Positions 22,227 to 29,703 of a DNA stretch of 32,852 nucleotides are shown piece by piece. The stretch's first letter is position 1. Every line of letters starts with the position of its first letter. The stretch is from AC-37 sp036389105 (GTDB taxonomy: Bacteria > Actinomycetota > Thermoleophilia > Solirubrobacterales > Thermoleophilaceae), in contig DASVQK010000162.1 of assembly GCA_036389105.1 (NCBI GenBank), positions 1-32,852 of the forward strand, in the 5' to 3' direction. The notes below the pieces were generated by a model, which did not search any database, was not told the origin of the DNA, and was given only the letters and a program-made list of their open reading frames with translations. The translations under genes were made by a program, and so were the position numbers.

Positions 22227-22247
22227 CCGCGTCCGCGCGCGATCCGA

Positions 22248-22670
22248 TCAGCTCGGCGTCACCGCGACGATCGGGATCGGCCGGGTCGTCTTCTCCTGGT
22301 AGGCGCTGTAGCGGTCCTTGTTGTTCTCGTTGACGATCTTCCACAGGCGGTCGTAGTCGGGGTCGGACGGCTCGAGGATCCGCGCGACCCCCGTCCGCCG
22401 CTCGCGGCCGATCTGGACCTCCACGTCCGGGTGGGCGCGCACGTTGTGGAGCCACGCCGGGGCCCGGTCGGCGCCGCCGTTCGAGGCGACCACCAGGTAG
22501 TCCTCTCCGTCGCGGGCGTAGACCAGGCCGTTCGTCCGGGTGGCGCCCGAGCGCCGTCCGGTGCTCCTGAGGAGCAGGGTCGGCACGCCGATCATGCGGT
22601 GGCCGACACGCCCGTCGGTCGCCTCGTAGAGCCGCTCGTGGAGTCGCAGCACCTGGCTCGTCACGCTCAT
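22248..22670 (-). CDS. Deazaflavin (F420)-dependent nitroreductase family protein
   Basis: 140 residues of the Ddn/FDOR split-beta-barrel family: PTLLLRSTGRRSGATRTNGLVY (phosphate/F420-binding strand-turn), DYLVVASNGGADRAPAWLHNV and a C-terminal DRLWKIVNENNKDRYSAYQEKTTRPIPIVAVTP. Members use coenzyme F420 to reduce nitroaromatics, quinones or other compounds, or bind F420 or fatty acids without clear catalysis. This implies the organism makes F420, as actinobacteria commonly do. ATG 22670 is preceded by a TAGGCT -10 candidate 9 bases away and no Shine-Dalgarno. Physiological substrate unknown. Confidence 0.88.
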   Translation of the reverse strand: MSVTSQVLRLHERLYEATDGRVGHRMIGVPTLLLRSTGRRSGATRTNGLVYARDGEDYLVVASNGGADRAPAWLHNVRAHPDVEVQIGRERRTGVARILEPSDPDYDRLWKIVNENNKDRYSAYQEKTTRPIPIVAVTPS

Positions 22671-22679
22671 GCCGACCGC

Positions 22680-22685
22680 AGCCTA
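22680..22685 (-). promoter_or_regulatory. Leaderless-type -10 hexamer of the F420-type reductase gene
   Basis: Minus-strand TAGGCT (TAnnnT), 9 bases before ATG 22670. It separates the reductase from the strong hairpin at 22703-22730, which therefore is not in this gene's mRNA. Confidence 0.4.
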
Positions 22686-22702
22686 GCTCGGCCCCAGAAA
22701 GA

Positions 22703-22730
22703 GAGCGGCCCGCCTGGGGGCGGGCCGCTC
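22703..22730. terminator. Strong 12-bp hairpin between the F420-type reductase and tlyA
   Basis: GAGCGGCCCGCC-TGGG-GGCGGGCCGCTC is a perfect 12-bp stem with a 4-base loop, the strongest inverted repeat noticed in the window. On the minus strand it is followed by TCTTTCT, a weak T-rich tract; on the plus strand by GAGGGAGGAG, a Shine-Dalgarno. It could be an insulating terminator or the 5' end of a structured plus-strand RNA leading into the small ORF at 22749. Confidence 0.6.
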
Positions 22731-22748
22731 GAGGGAGGAGTGATGCGT

Positions 22749-22901
22749 ATGTGGTGCTGGGGGAGAAGCTTGTGCCTGCAAGCTACCCAGGGTGGAGGCG
22801 AACTTGTGTGCGTACGGGCACACAACCTGCCCTGGCGCACCCGCGCAAGCGCGCGGCACGTCCCCGGATACCCTCCGCGCGATGCCGAAGACCCGACTTG
22901 A
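22749..22901 (+). CDS. Possible 50-residue leader peptide upstream of tlyA
   Basis: GGGAGGAG (22733-22740), one of the clearest Shine-Dalgarno sequences in the window, lies 8 bases before ATG 22749. It opens MWCWGRSLCLQATQ and closes 20 bases inside tlyA in another frame. The early Trp-Cys-Trp codons, a preceding 12-bp stem and two hairpins within the ORF (AGCTTG/CAAGCT at 22767-22784; TTGTGTGC/GCACACAA at 22804-22825) recall translated attenuator leaders. Against this, the second half is composition-like and tlyA seems to have its own leaderless promoter. It may instead be a non-coding structured RNA. Confidence 0.35.
   Translation: MWCWGRSLCLQATQGGGELVCVRAHNLPWRTRASARHVPGYPPRDAEDPT
22869..22874 (+). 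promoter_or_regulatory. Leaderless-type -10 hexamer of tlyA
   Basis: TACCCT (TAnnnT) ends 7 bases before ATG 22882. No Shine-Dalgarno lies between, so transcription is predicted to start at the ATG. Confidence 0.5.
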
Positions 22902-23673
22902 CGCCCTGCTGGTGGAGCGCGGCCTGTTCGAGAGCCGCTCGCGCGCAGCGGCGGCGATCCTGGCGGGCACCGTGCGGCTCGGGGACGACGGCCGCCGGGC
23001 CGAGAAGCCGGGCCAGATGGTGGCCGCCGAGGTGGCGCTCGAGGTCGATCCGCCGCCCCCGTTCGTCTCGCGCGGCGGCGTGAAGCTGGCCAACGCGCTG
23101 GACCGGCTCGGCGTGGACCCGGACGGGCGCCGCTGCCTGGACGTGGGGGCGTCCACCGGCGGGTTCACCGACTGCCTGCTGAAGCGCGGCGCCTCGCACG
23201 TGGTGGCCCTGGACGTCGGCTACGGGGAGCTGGACTACGGGCTCAGAGGCGACGCGCGTGTGACGGTGATCGAGCGGACCAACGCCCGCGGCATCGAGCC
23301 GAAGATCCTGCCCTACCGGCCCGACCTGGTGGTGGTGGACGTGTCGTTCATCTCGCTGCTCAAGGTGCTGCCGGCCATCCTCGCCTCGGCCGGCGAGAGC
23401 TTCGACTGCCTGGCGCTGGTCAAGCCCCAGTTCGAGGTCGGCAAGGAGCGCGTGGGCAAGGGCGGCGTGGTGCGCGAGGCCGCCGACCGCCGCGAGGTGC
23501 TGGTGGAGGTGGCCCGAGCCATGTCCGCCGAGGGCTGGCCGGTGCTCGGCTTCGCCTCGTCCGAGCTGCCGGGCCCCGCCGGCAACCGCGAGACGTTCGT
23601 CTGGCTGGCCGAGGCCGGTCGCGACGGCGCCCTGGCCGACCTGGAGGCGGCCGTCGCAGAGGTCGAGCCGTGA
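22882..23673 (+). CDS. tlyA: TlyA-family 2'-O-methyltransferase (16S/23S rRNA)
   Basis: 263 residues: N-terminal S4-type RNA-binding domain (RLDALLVERGLFESRSRAAAAILAGTV) and an FtsJ-like Rossmann methyltransferase domain with LDVGASTGGFTDCLL as the AdoMet motif, DLVVVDVSFISLLKVLP, and LVKPQFEVGKERVGKGGVVR containing the catalytic Lys. In mycobacteria TlyA methylates 16S C1409 and 23S C1920 and controls capreomycin sensitivity. The gene order tlyA-nadK-recN is the conserved actinobacterial one. ATG 22882 has a leaderless -10 in place. Its stop overlaps nadK as GTGA. Confidence 0.94.
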   Translation: MPKTRLDALLVERGLFESRSRAAAAILAGTVRLGDDGRRAEKPGQMVAAEVALEVDPPPPFVSRGGVKLANALDRLGVDPDGRRCLDVGASTGGFTDCLLKRGASHVVALDVGYGELDYGLRGDARVTVIERTNARGIEPKILPYRPDLVVVDVSFISLLKVLPAILASAGESFDCLALVKPQFEVGKERVGKGGVVREAADRREVLVEVARAMSAEGWPVLGFASSELPGPAGNRETFVWLAEAGRDGALADLEAAVAEVEP

Positions 23674-24527
23674 ACCCCCCGCGCTCGGTCACGCTCTTCA
23701 CCCACCACCACCCCGAGGACAGCCGCCAGGCGGTGGAACGCCTGATCGAGGTGGCGTGCGCCGCGGGGGTCGAGGTCCGCGTCCCGCCGGCCGAGGTCGA
23801 GAAGCACGAGCTGGGCGCGCGCGAGGGGTGCGTGCTGGGCGCCGACCCGGAGGAGGCCACCGACCTCGCGCTGGTGTTCGGCGGCGACGGCACCATCCTG
23901 ACCGCCCTGCGCGCCACCGCCAGCCGCCGCGTGCCGGTGTTCGCCTTCAACTACGGGGCGATCGGCTTCCTCTCGACGGTGGACCGCGAGGACCTGGAGC
24001 AGGGCATCGCCCGCGCGCTGGCCGGCGACTTCGAGGTCCTGCCGATGCCGGCCCTCGGGCTGGAGCTCGGAGGCCAGCCGCGGATCGGGGTCAACGACAT
24101 CTCGTTCCAGCGGCGGCCCAACAGCCGCGTGGCCACGCTCGGCTACTCGGTCGGGGCCGAGCAGCTCGGCCGCGTGCGCTGCGACGGCCTGGTGGCGGCG
24201 ACGCCGGTGGGCTCGACGGGCTACAACCTGGCGAACGGCGGACCGGTTCTGGCCTGGGGGGTGGAGGGCTTCGTCGTGTCGTTCATCGCGCCCCACACGC
24301 TCACCGCGCGCGCTCTCGTGGTGGCCCCCGACGACGCCCTGACCGTCTGCAACGAGTCCGAGCGCGATCCGGTGGACGTGACCACCGACGGCCGTCCCGC
24401 CGGCGAGCTGGCGCCGGGCGAGGACCTGGAGCTGCGCTTCCTCCACGACCAGGTGCTGCTCGCCCAGCTCGACGGCACCAGCTTCTACCACCGCTTCCGC
24501 GACAAGTTCGGCCGCCTGGCCTGGTGA
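23670..24527 (+). CDS. nadK: NAD kinase
   Basis: 285 residues. It phosphorylates NAD to NADP. Motifs: GGDGT at 71-75 in LVFGGDGTILTALR, GFLSTVDREDLEQGI, GVNDISFQRR (NE/D motif region) and the C-terminal domain DGLVAATPVGSTGYNLANGGPVLAWGVEGFVVSFIAPHTLTARALVV, which is diagnostic. GTG 23670 overlaps the tlyA stop as GTGA. In mycobacteria recN follows directly; here a glycosidase gene with its own promoter intervenes. Confidence 0.95.
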   Translation: MNPPRSVTLFTHHHPEDSRQAVERLIEVACAAGVEVRVPPAEVEKHELGAREGCVLGADPEEATDLALVFGGDGTILTALRATASRRVPVFAFNYGAIGFLSTVDREDLEQGIARALAGDFEVLPMPALGLELGGQPRIGVNDISFQRRPNSRVATLGYSVGAEQLGRVRCDGLVAATPVGSTGYNLANGGPVLAWGVEGFVVSFIAPHTLTARALVVAPDDALTVCNESERDPVDVTTDGRPAGELAPGEDLELRFLHDQVLLAQLDGTSFYHRFRDKFGRLAW

Positions 24528-24531
24528 GCCC

Positions 24532-24537
24532 TACCCT
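24532..24537 (+). promoter_or_regulatory. Leaderless-type -10 hexamer of the glycosidase gene
   Basis: TACCCT, 5 bases after the nadK stop and 8 bases before GTG 24546, with no Shine-Dalgarno. The hexamer is identical to the tlyA one. Confidence 0.45.
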
Positions 24538-24545
24538 CGGACGGC

Positions 24546-25823
24546 GTGAGCCGGTGGAAGTGGACAGCAGCGGCGCTCGCGGCGGCGGCGGTCGGCGCGG
24601 GGGTGGTGGCCGTGTCGGGCGGCGGCGACGGCGACGGCGACGGGCCGCGTCAGAAGGGTGCGCCGCGGCCGCTGGAGGCCGGATCGCGTCCGGACGCCGG
24701 CCGCGGTAGGCGCGAGGGCAGGCGGGGGCGGCGGAGCAAGCGGGAGGGCGGCGGCGGCCACGGCCGCGGCATCGAGATCGCCCTCCAGGACAACGCCGTG
24801 CTGGTCTCGCGCTCCTATTACGACCGCGAGCGGGCGCTCGCGCAGACCCGCGCCCTGGGCGCCAGCTGGGTGAGGATGTCGGTGCTCTGGTACCGCGTGG
24901 CCGGGCGCTCCGCCAAGCGCCGGCGCCCGCCCGCGCGCCCGCCCTACGACTGGACGGCGTACGACAGCGCCGTCTCGGCCGCCCGCGCCCACGGACTGCG
25001 CGTGGAGCTGTCGCTGAGCGGACCGGCGCCCGCGTGGGCCGCCGGGAACGGCCGGGTGGGCAACGAGCGACCCGACGCCGCGCGCTTCGGCGAGTTCGCC
25101 CGCGCGGCGGCCGCGCACTTCCGCGGCCTGGTCACGCGCTACTCGATCTGGAACGAGCCGAACTACGTCAGCTGGCTCACCCCCCGCGGCGAGGCCCCGC
25201 GGCTGTACCGGCAGCTGTACCAGGAGGGGTGGTCCGCCATCAAGGCGGTCGACCCCGGCGCCCAGGTGCTGATCGGGGAGACCGCGGCGTTCGAGCAGCC
25301 GGGCCGCGCCAGCGCGCCGCTGGCCTTCCTGCGCGGGGTGGCGTGCCCGGGCTGCGCGGAGCTGCACGCCGACGGCTACGCCCACCATCCGTACGACTTC
25401 ACGCACGCGCCCGAGTACCGCTACCCGGGCGCGGACAACGTGACCATCGGGACCCTGCCGCGGCTGTTCGGCGCCCTGAACGGACTGGCTCGGACGAACC
25501 GGCTCTCGACGTCGGCCGGCGGGCCGCTCCCGGTCTACCTGACCGAGTTCGGCTACTTCGCCAGCGGCGCCCGGGCGCTGCCGGCCGCCACGCGCGCCGC
25601 CTACCTGCGGCGCGCCTTCGACATCGCGGCGCGCCAGCGCCCGCGCGTGCGCCAGATGCTCCAGTACATGCTGGCGCCGCCGCCGCGCGGGTTCGTCGGA
25701 TCGCGCTTCGACACCAGCCTGACGTCTAGCTCGGGCGCCGCCGGGCCCGTGTACGAGGCGCTGGCGGCCTGGGCGCGGTCGGCCATCCGCGCCGGCAGGG
25801 CCGTCGCGCCGGCCCACCCGTAG
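24546..25823 (+). CDS. Membrane-anchored or secreted clan GH-A glycoside hydrolase-like protein
   Basis: 425 residues. The N-terminus has basic residues then a hydrophobic stretch (WTAAALAAAAVGAGVVAV), a signal peptide or anchor, followed by a ~45-residue Gly/Arg/Asp-rich linker including a DGDGDG repeat. The catalytic part from ~75 is a TIM barrel of the GH5/GH39-like type: WVRMSVLWYRV, YSIWNEPNYVSW (Glu acid/base in NEP), and PVYLTEFGYF (Glu nucleophile). It should hydrolyse a beta-linked polysaccharide outside the membrane; the exact GH family and substrate are not clear. It sits between nadK and recN, breaking an otherwise conserved order, and has its own promoter element. Confidence 0.8.
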   Translation: MSRWKWTAAALAAAAVGAGVVAVSGGGDGDGDGPRQKGAPRPLEAGSRPDAGRGRREGRRGRRSKREGGGGHGRGIEIALQDNAVLVSRSYYDRERALAQTRALGASWVRMSVLWYRVAGRSAKRRRPPARPPYDWTAYDSAVSAARAHGLRVELSLSGPAPAWAAGNGRVGNERPDAARFGEFARAAAAHFRGLVTRYSIWNEPNYVSWLTPRGEAPRLYRQLYQEGWSAIKAVDPGAQVLIGETAAFEQPGRASAPLAFLRGVACPGCAELHADGYAHHPYDFTHAPEYRYPGADNVTIGTLPRLFGALNGLARTNRLSTSAGGPLPVYLTEFGYFASGARALPAATRAAYLRRAFDIAARQRPRVRQMLQYMLAPPPRGFVGSRFDTSLTSSSGAAGPVYEALAAWARSAIRAGRAVAPAHP

Positions 25824-25855
25824 CCCGCACGCCCCGCTCCGTCGGCCCCCGCTGG

Positions 25856-25861
25856 TAGACC
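25856..25861 (+). promoter_or_regulatory. Leaderless-type -10 hexamer of recN
   Basis: TAGACC (near TAnnnT, last base C) 7 bases before ATG 25869; no Shine-Dalgarno in the gap. No LexA box is visible upstream of recN, although recN is SOS-regulated in many bacteria. Confidence 0.35.
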
Positions 25862-25868
25862 TGGGCCG

Positions 25869-27548
25869 ATGCTGCTGGAGCTGCGAGTCGAGAACCTGCT
25901 GCTGATCGAGCGGGCCGAGCTGCGGCTGGGGCCCGGCCTGACCGCCATCACCGGCGAGACCGGCGCCGGCAAGACCGTCCTGGCCCATGCGCTCGACCTG
26001 CTCCTGGGTGGGCGGCCGCGGTCCGGCATCGTTCGCCCTGGGGCGCGCGACGCCTACGTGGAGGGGGTCTTCCAGGCGCCGCCCGGGCTCCTCGAGGGCG
26101 ACGCGCTGGCCGACGTGCGGGACCGGCTGGGCGAGCAGCCCGATGAGATCGTCCTCGGCCGGCGCGTGGGCGCCGAGGGCCGCAGCCGGGCGTTCGTGCA
26201 GGGGCGCTCGGCAACCGCCGCCGACCTCCGCGAGCTGGGCGGCCGCCTGCTCGCGTTCTACGGCCAGCACGAGCACCGGCGGCTCACCGTCGCCTCCGCG
26301 CAGCTGGACATCCTGGACGCCTTCTGCGGACACGCGCACCTGGAGCTGCGCGAGCGCTACGGCGCGCGCCACCGCCAGGCCGCCGCACTGCGCGGCGAGC
26401 TGGAGGAGCTGCGCGGCCGGGCTGGAGCGCTCGACCGCGACCGCGACCTGCTGGCGTTCGAGATCGAGGAGATCGAGCTGCTCGATCCTGCCCCCGAGGA
26501 CGAGCGACTCCTCCTGGGCGAGCGCGAGCGGCTTCGCCGCGTGGACGCCCTGCGCGCGGCCGCCGGCGCGGGCGCCGAGGCGCTGGCGCCGGACGCCGCC
26601 GACGGGTCGGGCGCCGGCGCCGCGCTGGCCGAGGCCGAGCGGCTGGCCGACGCGGTGGCGGGGGTGGACCCCGAGCTCGACGCGCTGGCCGAGCGCGTGC
26701 GGGCGCTGCGGATCGAGGCCGACGACCTGGGCGGCGAGCTGCGGCGCTACGCGGACGGGCTCGAGGGCGAGCCGGGCCGCCTCGAGCAGGTCGAGGAGCG
26801 CCTGGACGGCTACGAGCGCCTCAAGCGCAAGCATGGCGGCACCGTCGAGGCCGTGCTCGCGCACGCGGAGCGCTGCCGCTCCGAGCGCTCGCGGCTGGAG
26901 AGCGCCGAGGTGGACCTGGAGCGCGTGGCGGGCGAGCTGGCCGCGACCGAGGCCGACGAGCGCGAGCTGGCGGGCGAGCTCGGACGGGCCCGGCGGGCGG
27001 CTGCGCCGGGGCTGGCCGGGGCGGTGCTGGCCGAGCTGCGCCAGCTGGCCATGGAGGACGCCGCGTTCGAGGTGCACGTCGAGCCGCGCGACCGCCTCGG
27101 CCCCGCGGGGGGCGACCGCGTCGAGCTCACCGTGGCGCCCAACCCGGGCGTGCCGGCGGGCCCTGTGCGCGAGGTCGCGTCCGGCGGCGAGCTCTCGCGC
27201 GTGATGCTCGCCCTGATGAGCGTGGCCAGCGCCGGCGGGACGCCGACGCTCGTGTTCGACGAGGTGGACGCCGGCGTCGGCGGCCAGACCGCCCGCGCCG
27301 TGGGCGAGCGGCTGCGGCGGCTCAGCCACGACCGCCAGGTCGTGTGCATCACCCACCTGCCCCAGATCGCGTCGCTGGCCGACGCCCACTTCCGGATCGA
27401 GAAGCGGGCCGCGGGCGAGCTGGCGGAGGCCACCGTCGAGCCGCTCGAGGGGGCCGAGGTGGTGGCCGAGCTGTGCCGCATGCTGGGCGCGGACAGCTCC
27501 GACGCGGGCGCTCGTCGCCACGCCCGCGAGCTGCTCGCAGCGGCTTAG
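25869..27548 (+). CDS. recN: DNA repair protein RecN
   Basis: 559 residues, SMC-like ATPase for double-strand-break repair. Walker A GETGAGKT at 29-36; EHRRLTVASAQLDILDAF region; central coiled coil (about 155-370, rich in Glu/Arg/Leu/Ala); ABC signature EVASGGELSRVMLALM and Walker B LVFDEVDAGVGG, with ITHLPQIASLADAHF after it. The length matches the family. It follows the glycosidase gene by 45 bases and starts at ATG 25869. Conserved neighbours nadK and steA frame it. Confidence 0.95.
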   Translation: MLLELRVENLLLIERAELRLGPGLTAITGETGAGKTVLAHALDLLLGGRPRSGIVRPGARDAYVEGVFQAPPGLLEGDALADVRDRLGEQPDEIVLGRRVGAEGRSRAFVQGRSATAADLRELGGRLLAFYGQHEHRRLTVASAQLDILDAFCGHAHLELRERYGARHRQAAALRGELEELRGRAGALDRDRDLLAFEIEEIELLDPAPEDERLLLGERERLRRVDALRAAAGAGAEALAPDAADGSGAGAALAEAERLADAVAGVDPELDALAERVRALRIEADDLGGELRRYADGLEGEPGRLEQVEERLDGYERLKRKHGGTVEAVLAHAERCRSERSRLESAEVDLERVAGELAATEADERELAGELGRARRAAAPGLAGAVLAELRQLAMEDAAFEVHVEPRDRLGPAGGDRVELTVAPNPGVPAGPVREVASGGELSRVMLALMSVASAGGTPTLVFDEVDAGVGGQTARAVGERLRRLSHDRQVVCITHLPQIASLADAHFRIEKRAAGELAEATVEPLEGAEVVAELCRMLGADSSDAGARRHARELLAAA

Positions 27549-27559
27549 CGCCCGCGACG

Positions 27560-27565
27560 TAGACT
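27560..27565 (+). promoter_or_regulatory. -10 hexamer upstream of the steA-like gene
   Basis: TAGACT (TAnnnT), 11 bases after the recN stop and 17 bases before GTG 27583. The predicted leader would be about 10 bases, or about 22 if ATG 27595 is used. Confidence 0.35.
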
Positions 27566-27582
27566 CCCGGGCGGCACCAGGG

Positions 27583-28800
27583 GTGCCCCTGGCAATGGCC
27601 GCGCCACGACTCAAATCACGCGCATTCCGCGCCCGGCCGCCCGCCGCGCTGACCCAGGGCGCCGGCGGGACGAGCCACGGGCCGGTCGGACCCGCCCGGC
27701 TCGGGAGGCGCACCAAGGACCTGGTCAAGCGGCTCGGACCCGGGGACATCGCCGTGATCGACCACTCCGGGATCGACCGGGTGGCCGGCGAGGACATCGT
27801 GGCCAGCGGCTGCCGCTGCGTGATCAACCTCGCGCCCTCGGTCTCGCCCCGCTACGCCAACCAGGGCCCCGCGATCCTCGTGGAGTCGGGGGTCCACCTC
27901 GTGGACGCCCCGGGCGCGCCGCTGTTCGACGTCCTGAAGGACGGCGACGAGCTACGGCTGGACGGCGGCACGATCCTGCGCGGCGGCGAGGCGGTCTGGG
28001 AGGGGCAGGTCCAGGACCGCGAGCACATCGAGCGCGCGTACGAGGAGGGACGGCAGCGGATCGGCGAGGCGCTCGAGGCGTTCGCCGAGAACACGATGCG
28101 CCACATCCGCGAGGAGCGCGAGCTGCTGTCGGGCCAGATCGACCTGCCGGACTTCGACACCGTCCTGCGCGACCGGCCGACGCTGGTGGTGGTCCGCGGC
28201 GTGGACCACAAGCGCGACCTGCGGATCCTGCGCGCGTACGTGCGCGACACGCGCCCGGCGCTGATCGCGGTGGACGGCGGCGCGGACGCGATCGTGGAGG
28301 CGGGCTGGAGGCCCGACATGATCGTCGGCGACATGGACTCGGCGGGCGACGAGGCGCTGCGCGCGGCCGGCGAGCTGGTGGTGCACGCCTACCCCGACGG
28401 GCGCGCGCCCGGTCGCGAGCGCCTGGACGCGCTCGGGCTGCCGTACAAGGTGGTGCCGGCGCCCGCCACGAGCGAGGACGTGGCGCTGCTGATCGCGGCC
28501 GAGAAGGGCGCCAAGCTGATCGTGACGGTGGGCTCGCACTTCAACCTGGTCGAGTTCCTCGACAAGAACCGCTCCGGCATGTCGTCCACCTTCCTCACAC
28601 GGCTGCGCGTGGGCGAGATCCTGGTGGACGCGAAGGGGGTGAGCCGCCTCTACCGCCCGTCGGCGGGACGCGGGCCCATCGCGGCGCTGGTGCTCGCGGC
28701 GTTCGCCACGTTCGTCGTGGTCGTGGCCACCTCGCCGCGGCTCGGGCAGCTGCTCGATCTGCTCTGGTTGAAGATCGAGGTACTGCTCGGGTTGAAGTGA
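27583..28800 (+). CDS. steA: SteA-like putative cytokinetic ring protein
   Basis: 405 residues. Central blocks VKRLGPGDIAVIDHSGIDRVAGEDI and GCRCVINLAPSVSPRYANQGP, then a thiamin-pyrophosphokinase-like region ALIAVDGGADAIVEAGWRPDMIVGDMDSAGDEAL, with one C-terminal transmembrane helix (about 365-382, ALVLAAFATFVVVVA). This is the protein family encoded between recN and the mctB/steB gene in actinobacteria; in Corynebacterium glutamicum SteA and SteB act in cell separation. GTG 27583 gives a basic, probably flexible N-terminus; ATG 27595 is nearly as good. The next gene starts 7 bases after the stop, so the two are co-transcribed. Biochemical function unknown. Confidence 0.85.
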   Translation: MPLAMAAPRLKSRAFRARPPAALTQGAGGTSHGPVGPARLGRRTKDLVKRLGPGDIAVIDHSGIDRVAGEDIVASGCRCVINLAPSVSPRYANQGPAILVESGVHLVDAPGAPLFDVLKDGDELRLDGGTILRGGEAVWEGQVQDREHIERAYEEGRQRIGEALEAFAENTMRHIREERELLSGQIDLPDFDTVLRDRPTLVVVRGVDHKRDLRILRAYVRDTRPALIAVDGGADAIVEAGWRPDMIVGDMDSAGDEALRAAGELVVHAYPDGRAPGRERLDALGLPYKVVPAPATSEDVALLIAAEKGAKLIVTVGSHFNLVEFLDKNRSGMSSTFLTRLRVGEILVDAKGVSRLYRPSAGRGPIAALVLAAFATFVVVVATSPRLGQLLDLLWLKIEVLLGLK

Positions 28801-28807
28801 TCGGCTG

Positions 28808-29641
28808 ATGCTCGACTTCCGCTACCACGCGCTGTCGCTCGTGGCGGTGTTCCTGGCGCTCGCGATCGGGATCGTGCTGGGGTCGTCGCTGGGGGACACG
28901 GTCGTGTCCAACGCCAACAAGGACATCGCGTCGTCCCTGCGCGGCGACGTGATCGACGCGCGCAGGGACGCCCGCGAGGCGGCCGCCGCGGTCGGGCAGC
29001 GCGAGCGGTTCCTCGACGCCGCGTTCCCGCGCATCGCCGGCGGCGCGCTCCGCGGCCAGACCGTCGCGATCGTGTCGTCGGGCGCGCTGCCGGGGGGCGT
29101 CCAGTCGGACATCCGCGAGGCGATCAGGAACGCGGGCGGCACGCTCGGCTCGGTCTCGCAGGTCCAGGGCCCGCCGGACGTGGCCGAGCTGGGCAGGGCC
29201 GTCGGCAGACGCTTCGAGGACCTCCGCTCCGACGACCCGCGGCTGCGAAAGCTGGGGCGGCGCCTGGGCTCGGCGCTCGTGAAGGGCGGCAAGCTGGCCC
29301 GGCGGCTGCACAACTCGTTCCCCGACCGCTTCGGCCGCGAGCGGGGTCGGGCCGACGCGATCGCCCTCTATCGCGATCCCGGCGCCGAGCGCTCGCCGGC
29401 TGTCAGGCAGCTCGAGCAGGGGCTGATCGAGGGACTGCGCGCGGCGGGGAGGCCGGTGGTCGGGGTGGAGACCACCGACGCCGACCCCTCCCAGATCCCG
29501 TTCTTCTCCAACCTCGGGCTGTCGAGCGTCGACGACGTGGACTCCGGCGGCGGGCGGGCGGCGCTGGCGCTGGCGCTGGCCGGCGCCAGCGGGAGCTTCG
29601 GCTACAAGAAGTCGGCGGACGCGCCGCTGCCCAAGCGCTAG
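28808..29641 (+). CDS. steB: SteB/MctB-family protein (copper transporter-like)
   Basis: 277 residues. The N-terminal membrane helix FRYHALSLVAVFLALAIGIVLGSSLGD is the family hallmark, followed by a predicted coiled-coil segment (NANKDIASSLRGDVIDARRDAREA) and an extracytoplasmic alpha/beta domain. The mycobacterial homologue MctB is linked to copper homeostasis and the corynebacterial homologue SteB to cell separation with SteA; 'copper transporter' is therefore only a name. ATG 28808 follows steA by 7 bases. Ala/Gly-rich residues near the end (ALALALAGASG) are encoded by a short GCTGGC repeat. Confidence 0.87.
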   Translation: MLDFRYHALSLVAVFLALAIGIVLGSSLGDTVVSNANKDIASSLRGDVIDARRDAREAAAAVGQRERFLDAAFPRIAGGALRGQTVAIVSSGALPGGVQSDIREAIRNAGGTLGSVSQVQGPPDVAELGRAVGRRFEDLRSDDPRLRKLGRRLGSALVKGGKLARRLHNSFPDRFGRERGRADAIALYRDPGAERSPAVRQLEQGLIEGLRAAGRPVVGVETTDADPSQIPFFSNLGLSSVDDVDSGGGRAALALALAGASGSFGYKKSADAPLPKR

Positions 29642-29691
29642 CCCCCTTCGCGACCCGGCCGGCCGCCGCCCGACGCGTCCGTGCCCCGTTG

Positions 29692-29697
29692 TAGGTT
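29692..29697 (+). promoter_or_regulatory. Leaderless-type -10 hexamer of the MraY-like gene
   Basis: TAGGTT (TAnnnT), 6 bases before GTG 29704, in a 62-base gap after steB. No Shine-Dalgarno is present. Confidence 0.4.
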
Positions 29698-29703
29698 GCG
29701 AAG

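Noticed and set aside
22703..22880. tRNA, tmRNA, SRP RNA or known riboswitch in the tlyA upstream gap
   Set aside because: No T-loop GTTCGA motif, no acceptor pairing and no recognisable core of those RNAs; only generic hairpins.
24634..24652. GGCGAC repeat in the glycosidase linker as a mobile or CRISPR-like repeat
   Set aside because: It is a three-unit in-frame codon repeat (Gly-Asp) in a low-complexity linker.
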